64,000 bases of DNA from Erythrobacter sp. (GTDB taxonomy: Bacteria; Pseudomonadota; Alphaproteobacteria; Sphingomonadales; Sphingomonadaceae), in NCBI GenBank assembly GCA_002695185.1, contig NZOF01000155.1, positions 1 to 64,000 on the forward strand, written 5' to 3'. Shown one piece after another: positions 56,207 to 63,838 of this stretch; positions within the stretch are counted from its first letter, which is position 1; every line of letters begins with the position of its first letter. The position numbers were made by a program, and so were the translations under genes. The notes beneath the pieces were generated by a model, which saw only the letters and a program-made list of their open reading frames with translations, searched no databases and had not been told where the DNA came from.

Positions 56207-57074
56207 CCGCTTCCGGCATTTCCTCGCGATCGACTGGTCGGGCGCCAAGGGGCTGAAGCAGAAAGGGATCGCGGTGGCGATAGCCGATGCCGCGGGCGGC
56301 CATCCCGTCCTCGTACAGCATCGCTGGTCGCGCGAAGAGGTACTGGCAGTCCTGCGCGATGACCTTCCCGAGAATACGCTCATAGGCCTGGACCTTGGTA
56401 TCAGCCTACCCCACGCCGACTGCGGCGCCTACTTCCCCGGCCTCGACTTCTCCCCTTCCGACGCGCCCTCGCTATGGGCGATGATAGACAAGTTCGCCTC
56501 CGACGAACCCAATCTCGGAGCGAACAGCTTCGTCGCGCACCCGGAGCTTCGCCCCTACTTCCGCGACGGTACAGACACCGGAAAGCATTTCGGCTGCGAC
56601 GGCGCCAACCACGGTCGCGGCCGCTTCCGCGTGACCGAGCATGCTCAGGCCGAGATGGGCTGCAAGCCTTACTCGAATTTCAACCTCGTCGGCGCCGCAC
56701 AGGTGGGCAAATCTAGCCTTACCGGAATGCGGATGCTGCATTCCCTGCGCGGACATCTTCCGGTCTGGCCAATCGATCCCCTACCCCCTGTGGGATCGGT
56801 CGTAGTCGAGATTTACACCAGCCTCGCTGCGATGGAGGCCGGACGCAGACCCGGGCGGGCGAAGATGAGAGACCTAGCTGCGTTGAACGATGCTCTGATC
56901 TCCGTGGGGTCACCGCCGATTAAGAGCCCGGAAGAACTGGATGATCACTCCACCGATGCCCTCCTTACCGCCGCATGGCTCCGCAAGGTGTCGGCAGAAG
57001 GCAGCCGATGGTTTCCCGCCGCGCTGACCCCCGAAATCGCGAGGACCGAGGGCTGGACCTTTGGCGCGCTTTAG
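56199..57074 (+). CDS. DUF429-like protein with RNase H-like start
   Basis: The 291-aa product begins VTDRFRHFLAIDWSGAKG. The HFLAIDWSG pattern resembles the first strand of DUF429/RNase H-like folds, with D12 as a possible metal ligand, and IGLDLGISLP and ELDDHSTDALLTAAW could supply further acidic residues. The start is GTG 56199, overlapping rarA by 8 bases. It converges on glsA with a 4-base overlap. Nuclease function is inferred from the fold resemblance and not shown. Confidence 0.65.
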   Translation: MTDRFRHFLAIDWSGAKGLKQKGIAVAIADAAGGHPVLVQHRWSREEVLAVLRDDLPENTLIGLDLGISLPHADCGAYFPGLDFSPSDAPSLWAMIDKFASDEPNLGANSFVAHPELRPYFRDGTDTGKHFGCDGANHGRGRFRVTEHAQAEMGCKPYSNFNLVGAAQVGKSSLTGMRMLHSLRGHLPVWPIDPLPPVGSVVVEIYTSLAAMEAGRRPGRAKMRDLAALNDALISVGSPPIKSPEELDDHSTDALLTAAWLRKVSAEGSRWFPAALTPEIARTEGWTFGAL

Positions 57075-58012
57075 GCTTCGGGCCGCTGTCCGCTGAATAC
57101 CGACCATCCGGTCTTGAGCGCGATGGACGATAAAGCCTTCGCCCCCAGCAAGCTTGTCCCTGCACGGTTCAGGCCTGGTGACCACACCGAGATGGCTGCC
57201 CGCCCCGGCACACTCGCCAGGATACCGCCACCGACACCGGATTTTCCGGGGAAGCCGACCTCGAAGGCGAACTGACCGGAATTGTCATAATGGCCGCAGA
57301 GAAGCATCAGCGAGTTGATCCGCCTCGCGCGGCTCGCACTGCACATCCGCTGTCCCGTAACTGGGTCTGCGCCATCGAAAGCCAGAAACAGCGACGCCTC
57401 AGCCAATTGCCGACAAGAAAGCGTGAGCGCACACTGGCGGAAGTAAACCGAAAGCACGTCTTCGACCGGATTGCGCAGCCGCCCGAAGTCTTCCAAGAAA
57501 TAGGCCAGGCTGCGGTTTCGCGATCCGGTTTCGCTTTCGCTACGCGCCACCTCCGCATCGAACGCTATTGTCTCGTCACGCGCCATCCGGCGTAATCGCG
57601 ACAACAGGTCCAGAACCGCCTCATCCGGTGTGCGCGTACCGATAAAGCGATCGGTAGTGACGATCGCTCCCGAATTGATGAACGGGTTGCGAGGCACCCC
57701 TTTCTCCCGCTCCAACTGGACGATGGAATTGAAAGCGTTGCCAGACGGCTCGCGCCCGACAGCATCCCACAGCGCTGCCCCTTCCCGCTCCAAGGCGAGC
57801 GCAAGCGCATAGACTTTCGATATGGACTGGATCGAGAACGCCTCGTCCGCATCACCCGCGCAGAAGACCCTGCCATCCGGAGTCGCAAGCGCTATGCCGA
57901 ACTTCTTAGAGTCGACCATCGCGAGGGCCGGGATGTAGCGGGCCGGATTTCCTCCTCCCCGCTCATCGGCCAGCTCGTTCCACGTTTCGGTGACGATTGC
58001 GCTCAAATCCAT
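57071..58012 (-). CDS. glsA: Glutaminase
   Basis: This beta-lactamase-fold glutaminase deaminates glutamine to glutamate. The 313-aa protein has the catalytic S-x-x-K pair S63/K66 in FSIQSISKVYAL, NPFINSGAIVT, a tyrosine in the NRSLAYFLEDFG region, and the C-terminal GKSGVGGGILASVPG. ATG 58012 is the conserved start; upstream codons to 58093 are doubtful. It lies next to tRNA-Thr and marks the end of the conserved region. Confidence 0.93.
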   Translation of the reverse strand: MDLSAIVTETWNELADERGGGNPARYIPALAMVDSKKFGIALATPDGRVFCAGDADEAFSIQSISKVYALALALEREGAALWDAVGREPSGNAFNSIVQLEREKGVPRNPFINSGAIVTTDRFIGTRTPDEAVLDLLSRLRRMARDETIAFDAEVARSESETGSRNRSLAYFLEDFGRLRNPVEDVLSVYFRQCALTLSCRQLAEASLFLAFDGADPVTGQRMCSASRARRINSLMLLCGHYDNSGQFAFEVGFPGKSGVGGGILASVPGRAAISVWSPGLNRAGTSLLGAKALSSIALKTGWSVFSGQRPEA

Positions 58013-58103
58013 GCGGCGGCGATAGGCGCGAGAAGGAAGCCGCGCAATCGGACTGGACGTAGAGGAAATTTTCGGCCACAGGCGCGCCCTCACATAGTCA
58101 CGG

Positions 58104-58179
58104 GCCGGCTTAGCTCAGTTGGTAGAGCAGTTGATTTGTAATCATCAGGCCAGGGGTTCGAATCCTCTAGCCGGCACCA
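58104..58179 (+). tRNA. tRNA-Thr (anticodon TGT)
   Basis: A full cloverleaf: acceptor GCCGGCT/AGCCGGC, D arm AGCTCAGTTGGTAGAGC, anticodon loop TTTGTAA with TGT, T loop TTCGAAT and encoded CCA. The anticodon stem GTTGA/TCATC contains a T-T mismatch at 28-42. The genes to its right are accessory, so its 3' end is a candidate integration site. Confidence 0.95.
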
Positions 58180-58483
58180 TCCCCCAAAAAAGGGCATATT
58201 TGATCGCCGAGAACGGGCAGCCGTTACGCTATGCTGATGTCTTGCTGACGTAAAGGGCGGGTGGGGGACAGGGCTGGTCCACTCTTTGTTCACGAATTCA
58301 ATAATTTGCTGTTGTCCAACCAGCCCAAACCGCCCGCGCAGTCCTGCCAGATCCCGAAGAACGATGTCCAGCCTTCCACCCATGGTTTCGCGGGTAGGAC
58401 TTACCTCGCCCAAGTCGACCGCTTTGGGAGAGGCTATTGAAAAGCTGGAAGGGCAGGAATTGGGTGGAAATACGACATGGCAG
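58180..58483. other. Non-coding stretch right of tRNA-Thr
   Basis: I see no supported gene here. A minus-strand frame across it (58090-58413) runs into the antisense of the tRNA and is not credible in full, although MGGRLDIVLRDLAGLRG might be debris of an old gene. GGACAGGGCTGG occurs at 58266 and again at 59150. Confidence 0.4.
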
Positions 58484-58960
58484 TTAAGTCGGCTCAGTCT
58501 TCTCGAGCCAGCCCTTGAAAGTGGGCATTACCCTGGGCTGAGTTGCTACATGCAAAACCATCTCACCCGACTTCACTACCCAGTGACCCGCTGTATCAGC
58601 TGACCAAACCCCGTTTCGCTCAGCAAGCCGCTCAAGCCATGAAGAATCAAGCATCTGGATAAATCCCCATGTCCCGCCATAAGGCACGGTCTCGGCCAGC
58701 AAAGGGACCTCATGATCATCAGCGTATAAGGGGTCGGCGAACTCCTCATAGGCTTTGAATCCTTCGACATTATCGAATGCAATAATCACTCCACCAGCGG
58801 GCGGCTCAAACTGGGGGAGGCCCACTACGGACAAGTCCCGAAAGTATGCGCGAACCGTCAACACATTTTCCGACCCGTCGTAGGAAAGGTCTAAAGCTCC
58901 CAGAGGAAGCTCTGGCAAACCATCAATCGGCACCCAGCGAACTGCTTGATCTCTTTTCAT
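58484..58960 (-). CDS. Hypothetical protein
   Basis: I do not recognise this 158-aa protein. It is acidic and soluble-looking, with no signal or membrane segment: MKRDQAVRWVPIDGLPELPL, then VRAYFRDLSVVGLPQFEPP, then a tryptophan-containing tail (WSADTAGHWVVKSGEM). It could be a toxin-immunity or phage-related protein, as many genes of this size in islands are, but nothing specific supports that. The ribosome site is weak. Confidence 0.55.
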   Translation of the reverse strand: MKRDQAVRWVPIDGLPELPLGALDLSYDGSENVLTVRAYFRDLSVVGLPQFEPPAGGVIIAFDNVEGFKAYEEFADPLYADDHEVPLLAETVPYGGTWGFIQMLDSSWLERLAERNGVWSADTAGHWVVKSGEMVLHVATQPRVMPTFKGWLEKTEPT

Positions 58961-59368
58961 ACAGTACTGTGGCTCAGTCTAAGAATGGCAACAATAGGGT
59001 CTTTACCGGAATTCCGCTTATATTTGAAACGCGGCTAGATCGGCCGCTCCGAGGTTAAAACTCAAGGCTCAAATGCCTGGTTGAAGAACCAAAGGTTTGC
59101 CCGACCTTCTCAAGTTATTGTAACAAAAATACTTTTCGGAAAATGTGGTGGACAGGGCTGGATTTTCAGCCTGACCCTCTAAAACCGCAGAAAAACAAGA
59201 GTTTCTTCTAAGGGTACTGGGACGATTGGGGTACTCGATTGTAGCACTCGACACAAGGTGTGAAACACGTACCGGGATTAGAACCTGAGTTCGATTTAAG
59301 TGTACACCTTTCGGCGCGATGAGTTTGGCCCTATTTCCCGCCAGCGCGTCTTCCGATACATATTGACC
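58961..59368. other. Intergenic stretch with a tRNA 3'-end-like fragment
   Basis: This 408-base gap is AT-richer than the core. On the minus strand at 59146-59164 it reads AATCCAGCCCTGTCCACCA, which looks like the T-arm end, acceptor and CCA of a tRNA without the rest of the molecule. No supported coding frame lies here. Confidence 0.4.
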
Positions 59369-59899
59369 ATGGACATAGTTGAAGGAGCCGCGCTCTGGAG
59401 CGCACTTGCCGCAACCGCCGCCGCCGTGATCGCTTATCGGGTTTACCGATGGCAGCGCCAGTCGGACATACCGGTCGTCCTGTGCGAGCTTTGGCCCCCA
59501 TCGAACGACGAGAGTTGGTGGGAAATGCTAATAACAGTGCGGAACTGCTCCAGCACCCGCTGGAAGTCGGAGAGCATGCGCATTAAGCATCCCAGACAAG
59601 CCCTAGGGTTCTCTCTTTCTACGTCCCCTCACACAGAGAACGATTATGGCGAGCGGGTGCCTGATTACGCCGCCGCAAGAGCCGGGGCCGAACGAGTGTT
59701 TGCGATGGCGGCTAGAACGGACCCAGCGGGCACTCCAAGGAATCAATACATGAGTGGTGGTGACACATCCTACGAGAGAGTTCATCTTTCCCTCCCATCA
59801 GGAGCCAACAGTCTGAAACTAGAGCTTAAGCTAGTGTCCATGGACAGTACGCCCCGCAAGCTCGTGGTTCCTATTGTCCGCGAACTGCCTACGGGCTGA
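59369..59899 (+). CDS. Hypothetical protein with N-terminal membrane helix
   Basis: I do not recognise a family. From ATG 59369 the product has 176 aa: a membrane helix (ALWSALAATAAAVIAYRVY) at the N-terminus, then a soluble domain with RQSDIPVVLCELWPPSNDE and a beta-rich end (SLKLELKLVSMDSTPRKLV). A GTG start at 59300 would add 23 residues. Codon use is less biased than in the core genes, as for its island neighbours. Confidence 0.5.
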   Translation: MDIVEGAALWSALAATAAAVIAYRVYRWQRQSDIPVVLCELWPPSNDESWWEMLITVRNCSSTRWKSESMRIKHPRQALGFSLSTSPHTENDYGERVPDYAAARAGAERVFAMAARTDPAGTPRNQYMSGGDTSYERVHLSLPSGANSLKLELKLVSMDSTPRKLVVPIVRELPTG

Positions 59900-59973
59900 C
59901 AAAGACCAAAGATGAAAGGTTGTCGAAGGTTTTTCGTGAACCGAAACAGCTAACTTCAATGACAAACGGTTTG

Positions 59974-60903
59974 CTATTTAGCCGCTTCTGCAATGAATAC
60001 GATTTTGCTGGCTGCTAAATGTAACGCATATGCGGCAACATAGTTCGGGACTGCCTTGGGAGTAGCCCCTTGGCCGTGAGATGCGTCGTTATCTCGAACT
60101 TTAGGTAAGCCGCTTTGGAGCGTAGCTATCAGTTGGTCGAAGCTGGCATCCATATAATCTGGCCACAACCTATTCGCTTTCGCAACCTTAACCAAATCGG
60201 AAATACGCGCACCAGTTTTGTATTCCCACCCGTTTTTGGCAAATATAGCCTTGAATGTACTTTCTAACGCGTTCGCTGCCATCGCAACCGCTTGGCGATG
60301 CTCGGCTGCTCGATAGTGTAAATGCGCGGCAAGGAACTCTTCCCGGGGACCGTCGAATCCTTCTTGAGAAAGAAGAGTCAACGCTGGCTTTACCACCTCC
60401 GCGTGAACATACTGACTATCCACCCGTACTACTTGCGTATCTTCAATTTGATATCCTACGCCAGCCTGCCGCATTCGGTAATTTATCTCGTCAACCGCTT
60501 CTTGCCCAGTAGTGCCCACCCCCCAGTTTTGGCGTGCGTAATGTTTGTCGTGCCCGCCCATCACCTGAAGTCCGGTGCAAAGGAGTTCGAGGAAGTCTAA
60601 CCAATCTAGGGTCCGACACTCGCGCATGTATGCAAGTACTCGTGATCCGGCAAACTCTCCCCCGGCTATTTGATCCAGGCCCTTTTCGCGGAGATATATG
60701 GTTTCAATTTCGGCCCATATATCGTTATCTCGGTCTCGATCTGAGTAGCCTCCGTAAGAACCTACGTTCCCGATGCCCTCCAAGGCTATCTGTTGAACTT
60801 GGATACGAAGAGGCTTGGGTATGCTATCGTATTGATAGACGTCAGCATTAGCGGACTTTTCCGCATCAGCTTGACGTTTAGAGTACAATTCAAAAATAGC
60901 CAT
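59974..60903 (-). CDS. AbiJ-like (STM4504/CBY_0614-type) protein with HEPN-type C-terminus
   Basis: The 309-aa protein starts MAIFELYSKRQADAE and continues DVYQYDSIPKPLRIQVQQI, matching the N-terminal domain of STM4504/CBY_0614-type and AbiJ-like proteins, a group linked to phage abortive infection. The C-terminal part (about 185-309) looks like a HEPN/Abi-C region: NALESTFKAIFAKNG, then R270-x5-H276 in VRDNDASHGQG, the R-x4-6-H pattern of HEPN RNases, then YAAYALHLAAS. It is isolated between a hypothetical gene and the recombinase. A defence role is inferred from the family. Confidence 0.72.
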   Translation of the reverse strand: MAIFELYSKRQADAEKSANADVYQYDSIPKPLRIQVQQIALEGIGNVGSYGGYSDRDRDNDIWAEIETIYLREKGLDQIAGGEFAGSRVLAYMRECRTLDWLDFLELLCTGLQVMGGHDKHYARQNWGVGTTGQEAVDEINYRMRQAGVGYQIEDTQVVRVDSQYVHAEVVKPALTLLSQEGFDGPREEFLAAHLHYRAAEHRQAVAMAANALESTFKAIFAKNGWEYKTGARISDLVKVAKANRLWPDYMDASFDQLIATLQSGLPKVRDNDASHGQGATPKAVPNYVAAYALHLAASKIVFIAEAAK

Positions 60904-61217
60904 TTCACCAATCCATAACCAAACTCAAAAATAGATTACGGCGCGGAGCAAGGTCGCACGAGATTTCCCCAAACCCGAAAATTGAAACGCTAATGCGAGG
61001 GGACGCCTCCGACCATGTATACCCGCTTTACCCCCGTACCCCCTCCCTACCATGCAGGGAAGAATGCCGCAGCTATTCTCCCCATACGTCTTTTATGGGT
61101 ATACTCTAACGGCACGTCCCAGCGCCACCCCCAGAATGTCCGATTAGGGTTGACTTTATTATTATAGGACGTATTTGCATCAACATCTAGACCCAAATCG
61201 GACAAAGGAGATTGGTC
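60904..61217. other. Divergent regulatory region of the AbiJ-like and recombinase genes
   Basis: This 314-base gap has no gene. It holds two nested inverted pairs: GTATACCC at 61017 with GGGTATAC at 61097, and the 14-base arms at 61137-61150 and 61191-61204 described separately. The density of dyads suggests a recombination or regulatory site. Confidence 0.5.
61137..61204. promoter_or_regulatory. Resolvase-site-like inverted repeat upstream of the recombinase
   Basis: Left arm TGTCCGATTAGGGT (61137-61150) and right arm ACCCAAATCGGACA (61191-61204) are inverted and match at 13 of 14 positions, 40 bases apart. TGTCCGATTA resembles the TGTCYRWTA half-site of Tn3/gamma-delta resolvases. A weak promoter (TTGACT at 61150, TATTTG at 61172) lies between the arms, and the right arm abuts AAAGGAG, so binding could also repress the gene. 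Confidence 0.6.
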
Positions 61218-61757
61218 ATGGTGGATGTTGGTTACGCCCGCGTGTCGAGCGTGGGGCAATCGCTGGACGTGCAGGAGGCCGCACTGCAACAGGCCGGATG
61301 CGCAAAGATATTCGCAGAGAAGAAAAGCGGGCGTAGGGCAGAGGACAGAGAGCAGCTCATTGCCGCCCTGGACTATCTGCGGGAGGGGGACACTCTGGTA
61401 GTCACCCGCCTAGATCGCTTGGCCCGCTCTGTCATCGACCTGCATAGGATCGTAGCGGACCTGACTGCCGGGGGAATAGGGTTCCGAGTGCTCCAGCAAT
61501 CCGGCATCGACACCACCACCTCCACCGGCAAGCTAACCTTGGGCATCCTTGCGGCGGTGGCAGAGTTTGAAGCCGACATACGGGCAGAGCGTCAGCGCGA
61601 CGGTATAGCCAAGGCCAAGGCCGAGGGCGTCTACAAGGGACGCAAACCGAGCGTAGACCCTGCCGAGGTGCAGCGGCTGCTCTCCGAGGGCATGCGCCCA
61701 GTAGATGTTGCCAAGGAACTCGGAATAGCGCGCTCTACAGTATACCGATTAGCCTAA
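61218..61757 (+). CDS. Serine recombinase (resolvase/invertase family)
   Basis: This 179-aa small serine recombinase has the catalytic serine S10 in GYARVSSVGQSLDVQ, LDRLARSVIDLH, the E helix GILAAVAEFEADIRAERQRDG and a C-terminal HTH (PVDVAKELGIARSTVYRL). It is complete. ATG 61218 has AAAGGAG eight bases upstream. An inverted repeat like a resolvase site lies directly upstream. No transposase is visible nearby, so it may serve an integrated plasmid, a lost transposon or an inversion system. Confidence 0.9.
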   Translation: MVDVGYARVSSVGQSLDVQEAALQQAGCAKIFAEKKSGRRAEDREQLIAALDYLREGDTLVVTRLDRLARSVIDLHRIVADLTAGGIGFRVLQQSGIDTTTSTGKLTLGILAAVAEFEADIRAERQRDGIAKAKAEGVYKGRKPSVDPAEVQRLLSEGMRPVDVAKELGIARSTVYRLA

Positions 61758-61794
61758 TAGTTAGACCAGCGACACATCTCTATCCGGACAGTGA

Positions 61795-61807
61795 TAGTAT
61801 AATACTA
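61795..61807. promoter_or_regulatory. Palindrome over a TATAAT box
   Basis: TAGTAT-A-ATACTA is a perfect 6+1+6 palindrome containing TATAAT (61798-61803), about 120 bases before the small HTH-like gene. No good -35 is seen. It could be a promoter with an overlapping operator. Confidence 0.35.
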
Positions 61808-61928
61808 ATCACGTACGGCGGTATTAAATATTCGAGCAACAAAATGTCATGCCTATCATTCCATTTATCTTGCCCGGAAGTCCGGTTTCTCTAAACGGGG
61901 TTCCATCACTAGCACGGAGCAACCTAAA

Positions 61929-62207
61929 ATGCCGAAAGCATCTAAAGCCAATCGTCACGAAGACCTCGTGAACCTTATTCGCGAATACCTCGCAGACAGT
62001 GGCCGGTCGGCGCGCTGGTTTGGCCTACGAGTAGCGAATGACGTCCGGTTGGTACCGAACCTAGCGAGAGGCCAAGCTTACAACCCCAGCGTACTTATCG
62101 CGGCCTGTGAGCGTATTCATGAGTTCTACAAGCGAGAGGCCTTGGTCACGGAGCAATTGTTCGCCAGTCAGGTGACCCGGCCTGAACGCCTGCCGCTGGC
62201 TGCCTGA
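61929..62207 (+). CDS. Small HTH-like hypothetical protein
   Basis: The 92-aa product is basic and helical: KANRHEDLVNLIREYLADSG, then SARWFGLRVANDVRLVPNL, then ARGQAYNPSVLIAACERI, a spacing like a lambda-repressor-type HTH where the recognition part follows a GLRV-type turn. No named family is certain. It is followed after 2 bases by the HTH-MNT-HEPN gene, so they form one unit. The ribosome site is weak. A regulatory role in the two-gene unit is inferred. Confidence 0.6.
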   Translation: MPKASKANRHEDLVNLIREYLADSGRSARWFGLRVANDVRLVPNLARGQAYNPSVLIAACERIHEFYKREALVTEQLFASQVTRPERLPLAA

Positions 62208-62209
62208 AA

Positions 62210-63388
62210 TTGCAGCGGCCATATTCCCCTGCCTCGCTGGCCCAGCGCTGGGGGGTCTCAACCACTCTTGTCTATGATCTGCTCAAGGCCGGGACGCTCA
62301 AGGGCTTCCGGCTGGGCAAACTCTGGCGCATCCCCGCCGATGCCGTGGAGGCCTACGAATGCAACCCGCCTACTCCCTTGGACGCCTCACCCGTAAACGC
62401 AGCGACGGAAGCAGCTACTGGATTCCAGCACCTTGCTAGGTATCGGAAGATGAAGACCGACCTCGAACATCTGCCACCGCAAAAGCAGCGCGAGATTGAA
62501 CGCGTGGTGCAGTTGATCTTTGAGGAGTTCGAAGACGCCTTTGCACTGGCCAAGCACGAGTGGAAAAAGGCCGGACGCATCCTCAAAGTGATCCTTTATG
62601 GGAGTTATGCGCGCGGCACGTGGGTCGATGAGCCGCATACGGCAAAGGGTTACCAGTCGGACTACGACCTGCTCGTGATCGTCAATGACAAGCGACTGGT
62701 TGACCGGGTGAAGTACTGGTCCAAGCTCGATGACCGACTGATGCGCGAATATGGCGTGACCAAATCGCTCAAGACTCCCGTCAATTTCATCGTGCATACG
62801 CTGCAGGAGGTGAATGACGGTCTCGCCCATGGTCGCTACTTCTTCATGGACGTCAAGCAGGACGGGATCGCAGTCTACCAGTCTGACGACACCGAACTGC
62901 ACACTCCGAAACCAAAGACGCCGTCACAGGCGCTGGCGATGGCTCAGGAATACTTCAATGAATGGATGACCTCTGCGCAGGGTCGAGTGAAGCTCGCGAA
63001 ATATGCGGTCGAAGAGGGTATGAACAAGCACGCCGCCTTCGAGTACCATCAGGCGACCGAAGGACTTTACCACTGCGTGCTGCTCGTCTGCACGTTCTAC
63101 ACCCCCCACGTGCACAATCTGGGATTCCTGCGCGCGCAGGCCGAGCGCATCGATGCGCGTCTTACATATGTGTGGCCGCGCGACACTAAGCAGGACCGCG
63201 CACGCTTCGAGAAGCTCAAAGAAGCCTACGTGAAAGCGCGCTACTCCAAGCACTACCGCATCACAAAAGAGGAACTCGAATGGCTCGGCGAGCAGGTCGA
63301 GGAGCTTGGCCGAGTGGTCCATAAGGTATGCTCGGAACGCCTCGAAAAGCTCAAAGCCGATACGAAGGCGCGCCCCGACAAAGCATAA
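62210..63388 (+). CDS. Excisionase-type HTH fused to nucleotidyltransferase and HEPN domains
   Basis: One 392-aa frame joins three parts. Residues 4-50 are an excisionase/MerR-like HTH (SPASLAQRWGVSTTLVYDLL, GFRLGKLWRIPADAVEAYE). From M81 on the protein matches sphingomonad 'nucleotidyltransferase and HEPN' proteins: the MNT site G131-S132 with D151 and D153 (GSYARGTW, SDYDLLVIV), then a HEPN domain (about 237-375) with KARYSKHYR. The start is TTG 62210, 2 bases after the preceding stop. ATG 62450 with GGAAG just before it could be a second, internal start giving the MNT-HEPN part alone. MNT/HEPN proteins often act as toxin-antitoxin systems. Confidence 0.82.
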   Translation: MQRPYSPASLAQRWGVSTTLVYDLLKAGTLKGFRLGKLWRIPADAVEAYECNPPTPLDASPVNAATEAATGFQHLARYRKMKTDLEHLPPQKQREIERVVQLIFEEFEDAFALAKHEWKKAGRILKVILYGSYARGTWVDEPHTAKGYQSDYDLLVIVNDKRLVDRVKYWSKLDDRLMREYGVTKSLKTPVNFIVHTLQEVNDGLAHGRYFFMDVKQDGIAVYQSDDTELHTPKPKTPSQALAMAQEYFNEWMTSAQGRVKLAKYAVEEGMNKHAAFEYHQATEGLYHCVLLVCTFYTPHVHNLGFLRAQAERIDARLTYVWPRDTKQDRARFEKLKEAYVKARYSKHYRITKEELEWLGEQVEELGRVVHKVCSERLEKLKADTKARPDKA

Positions 63389-63520
63389 TCATATGCGCGC
63401 CCGGCGCGATCGCGGAGCGCGATGTCAGCTGTTTGCGATCCGACACTGCTCGCAGCGTTACCTTGACCTAGTCGCCATCGCGGCAGGCTAGATAGGACAC
63501 CGTGGCCGCTACCAAACAAC

Positions 63521-63838
63521 GTGCCGGACAACTCCGGTCCCCGCTGGGCTCAGGGATCACCGTGTGCTGGGTGCGGCGAAAATGTTCCAAGCAGATCCCG
63601 GCTCAAGCGATACGACCCCGCCTATCCGACGTTTGATCATGTGACGACGCGCCGCAAAGGCGGCGGCAGAACGCTCGGCAATGGTCTCCCGATGCACCAA
63701 CGCTGCAATCAGCAACGCACCAATCGAGCGCCCACCGGATGCGATCTGATCTGGCTGGAGTTCGTCACGGCGCGGCTCTCAATGCGACCCAAGAGCTTCA
63801 AACCGACCTTCAAAGGTGGCGTTAGCAACCCGCGCTAA
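63521..63838 (+). CDS. HNH endonuclease
   Basis: The 105-aa product has a zinc-binding CxxC (C15 and C18 in PCAGCGE), the HNH core D39-H40 in TFDHVTTRRKGG, N54 in LGNGL, and H59/C62 in MHQRCN, the expected order for a small HNH nuclease. The start is GTG 63521 without a clear ribosome site. It follows the HTH-MNT-HEPN gene by 132 bases. Such genes occur in phages, toxin systems and restriction loci; its target is unknown. Confidence 0.78.
   Translation: MPDNSGPRWAQGSPCAGCGENVPSRSRLKRYDPAYPTFDHVTTRRKGGGRTLGNGLPMHQRCNQQRTNRAPTGCDLIWLEFVTARLSMRPKSFKPTFKGGVSNPR

Noticed and set aside
54836..56383. A 515-codon minus-strand frame opposite rarA
   Set aside because: It covers rarA completely and shows no family pattern; long antisense frames are expected at high GC.
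58090..58413. A minus-strand frame across tRNA-Thr
   Set aside because: The last third is antisense tRNA (LEDSNPWPDDYKSTALPTEL is a common artefact).
61081..61104. CRISPR-like or phage attachment repeats near the recombinase
   Set aside because: Only paired inverted repeats are present; there are no regularly spaced direct repeats.
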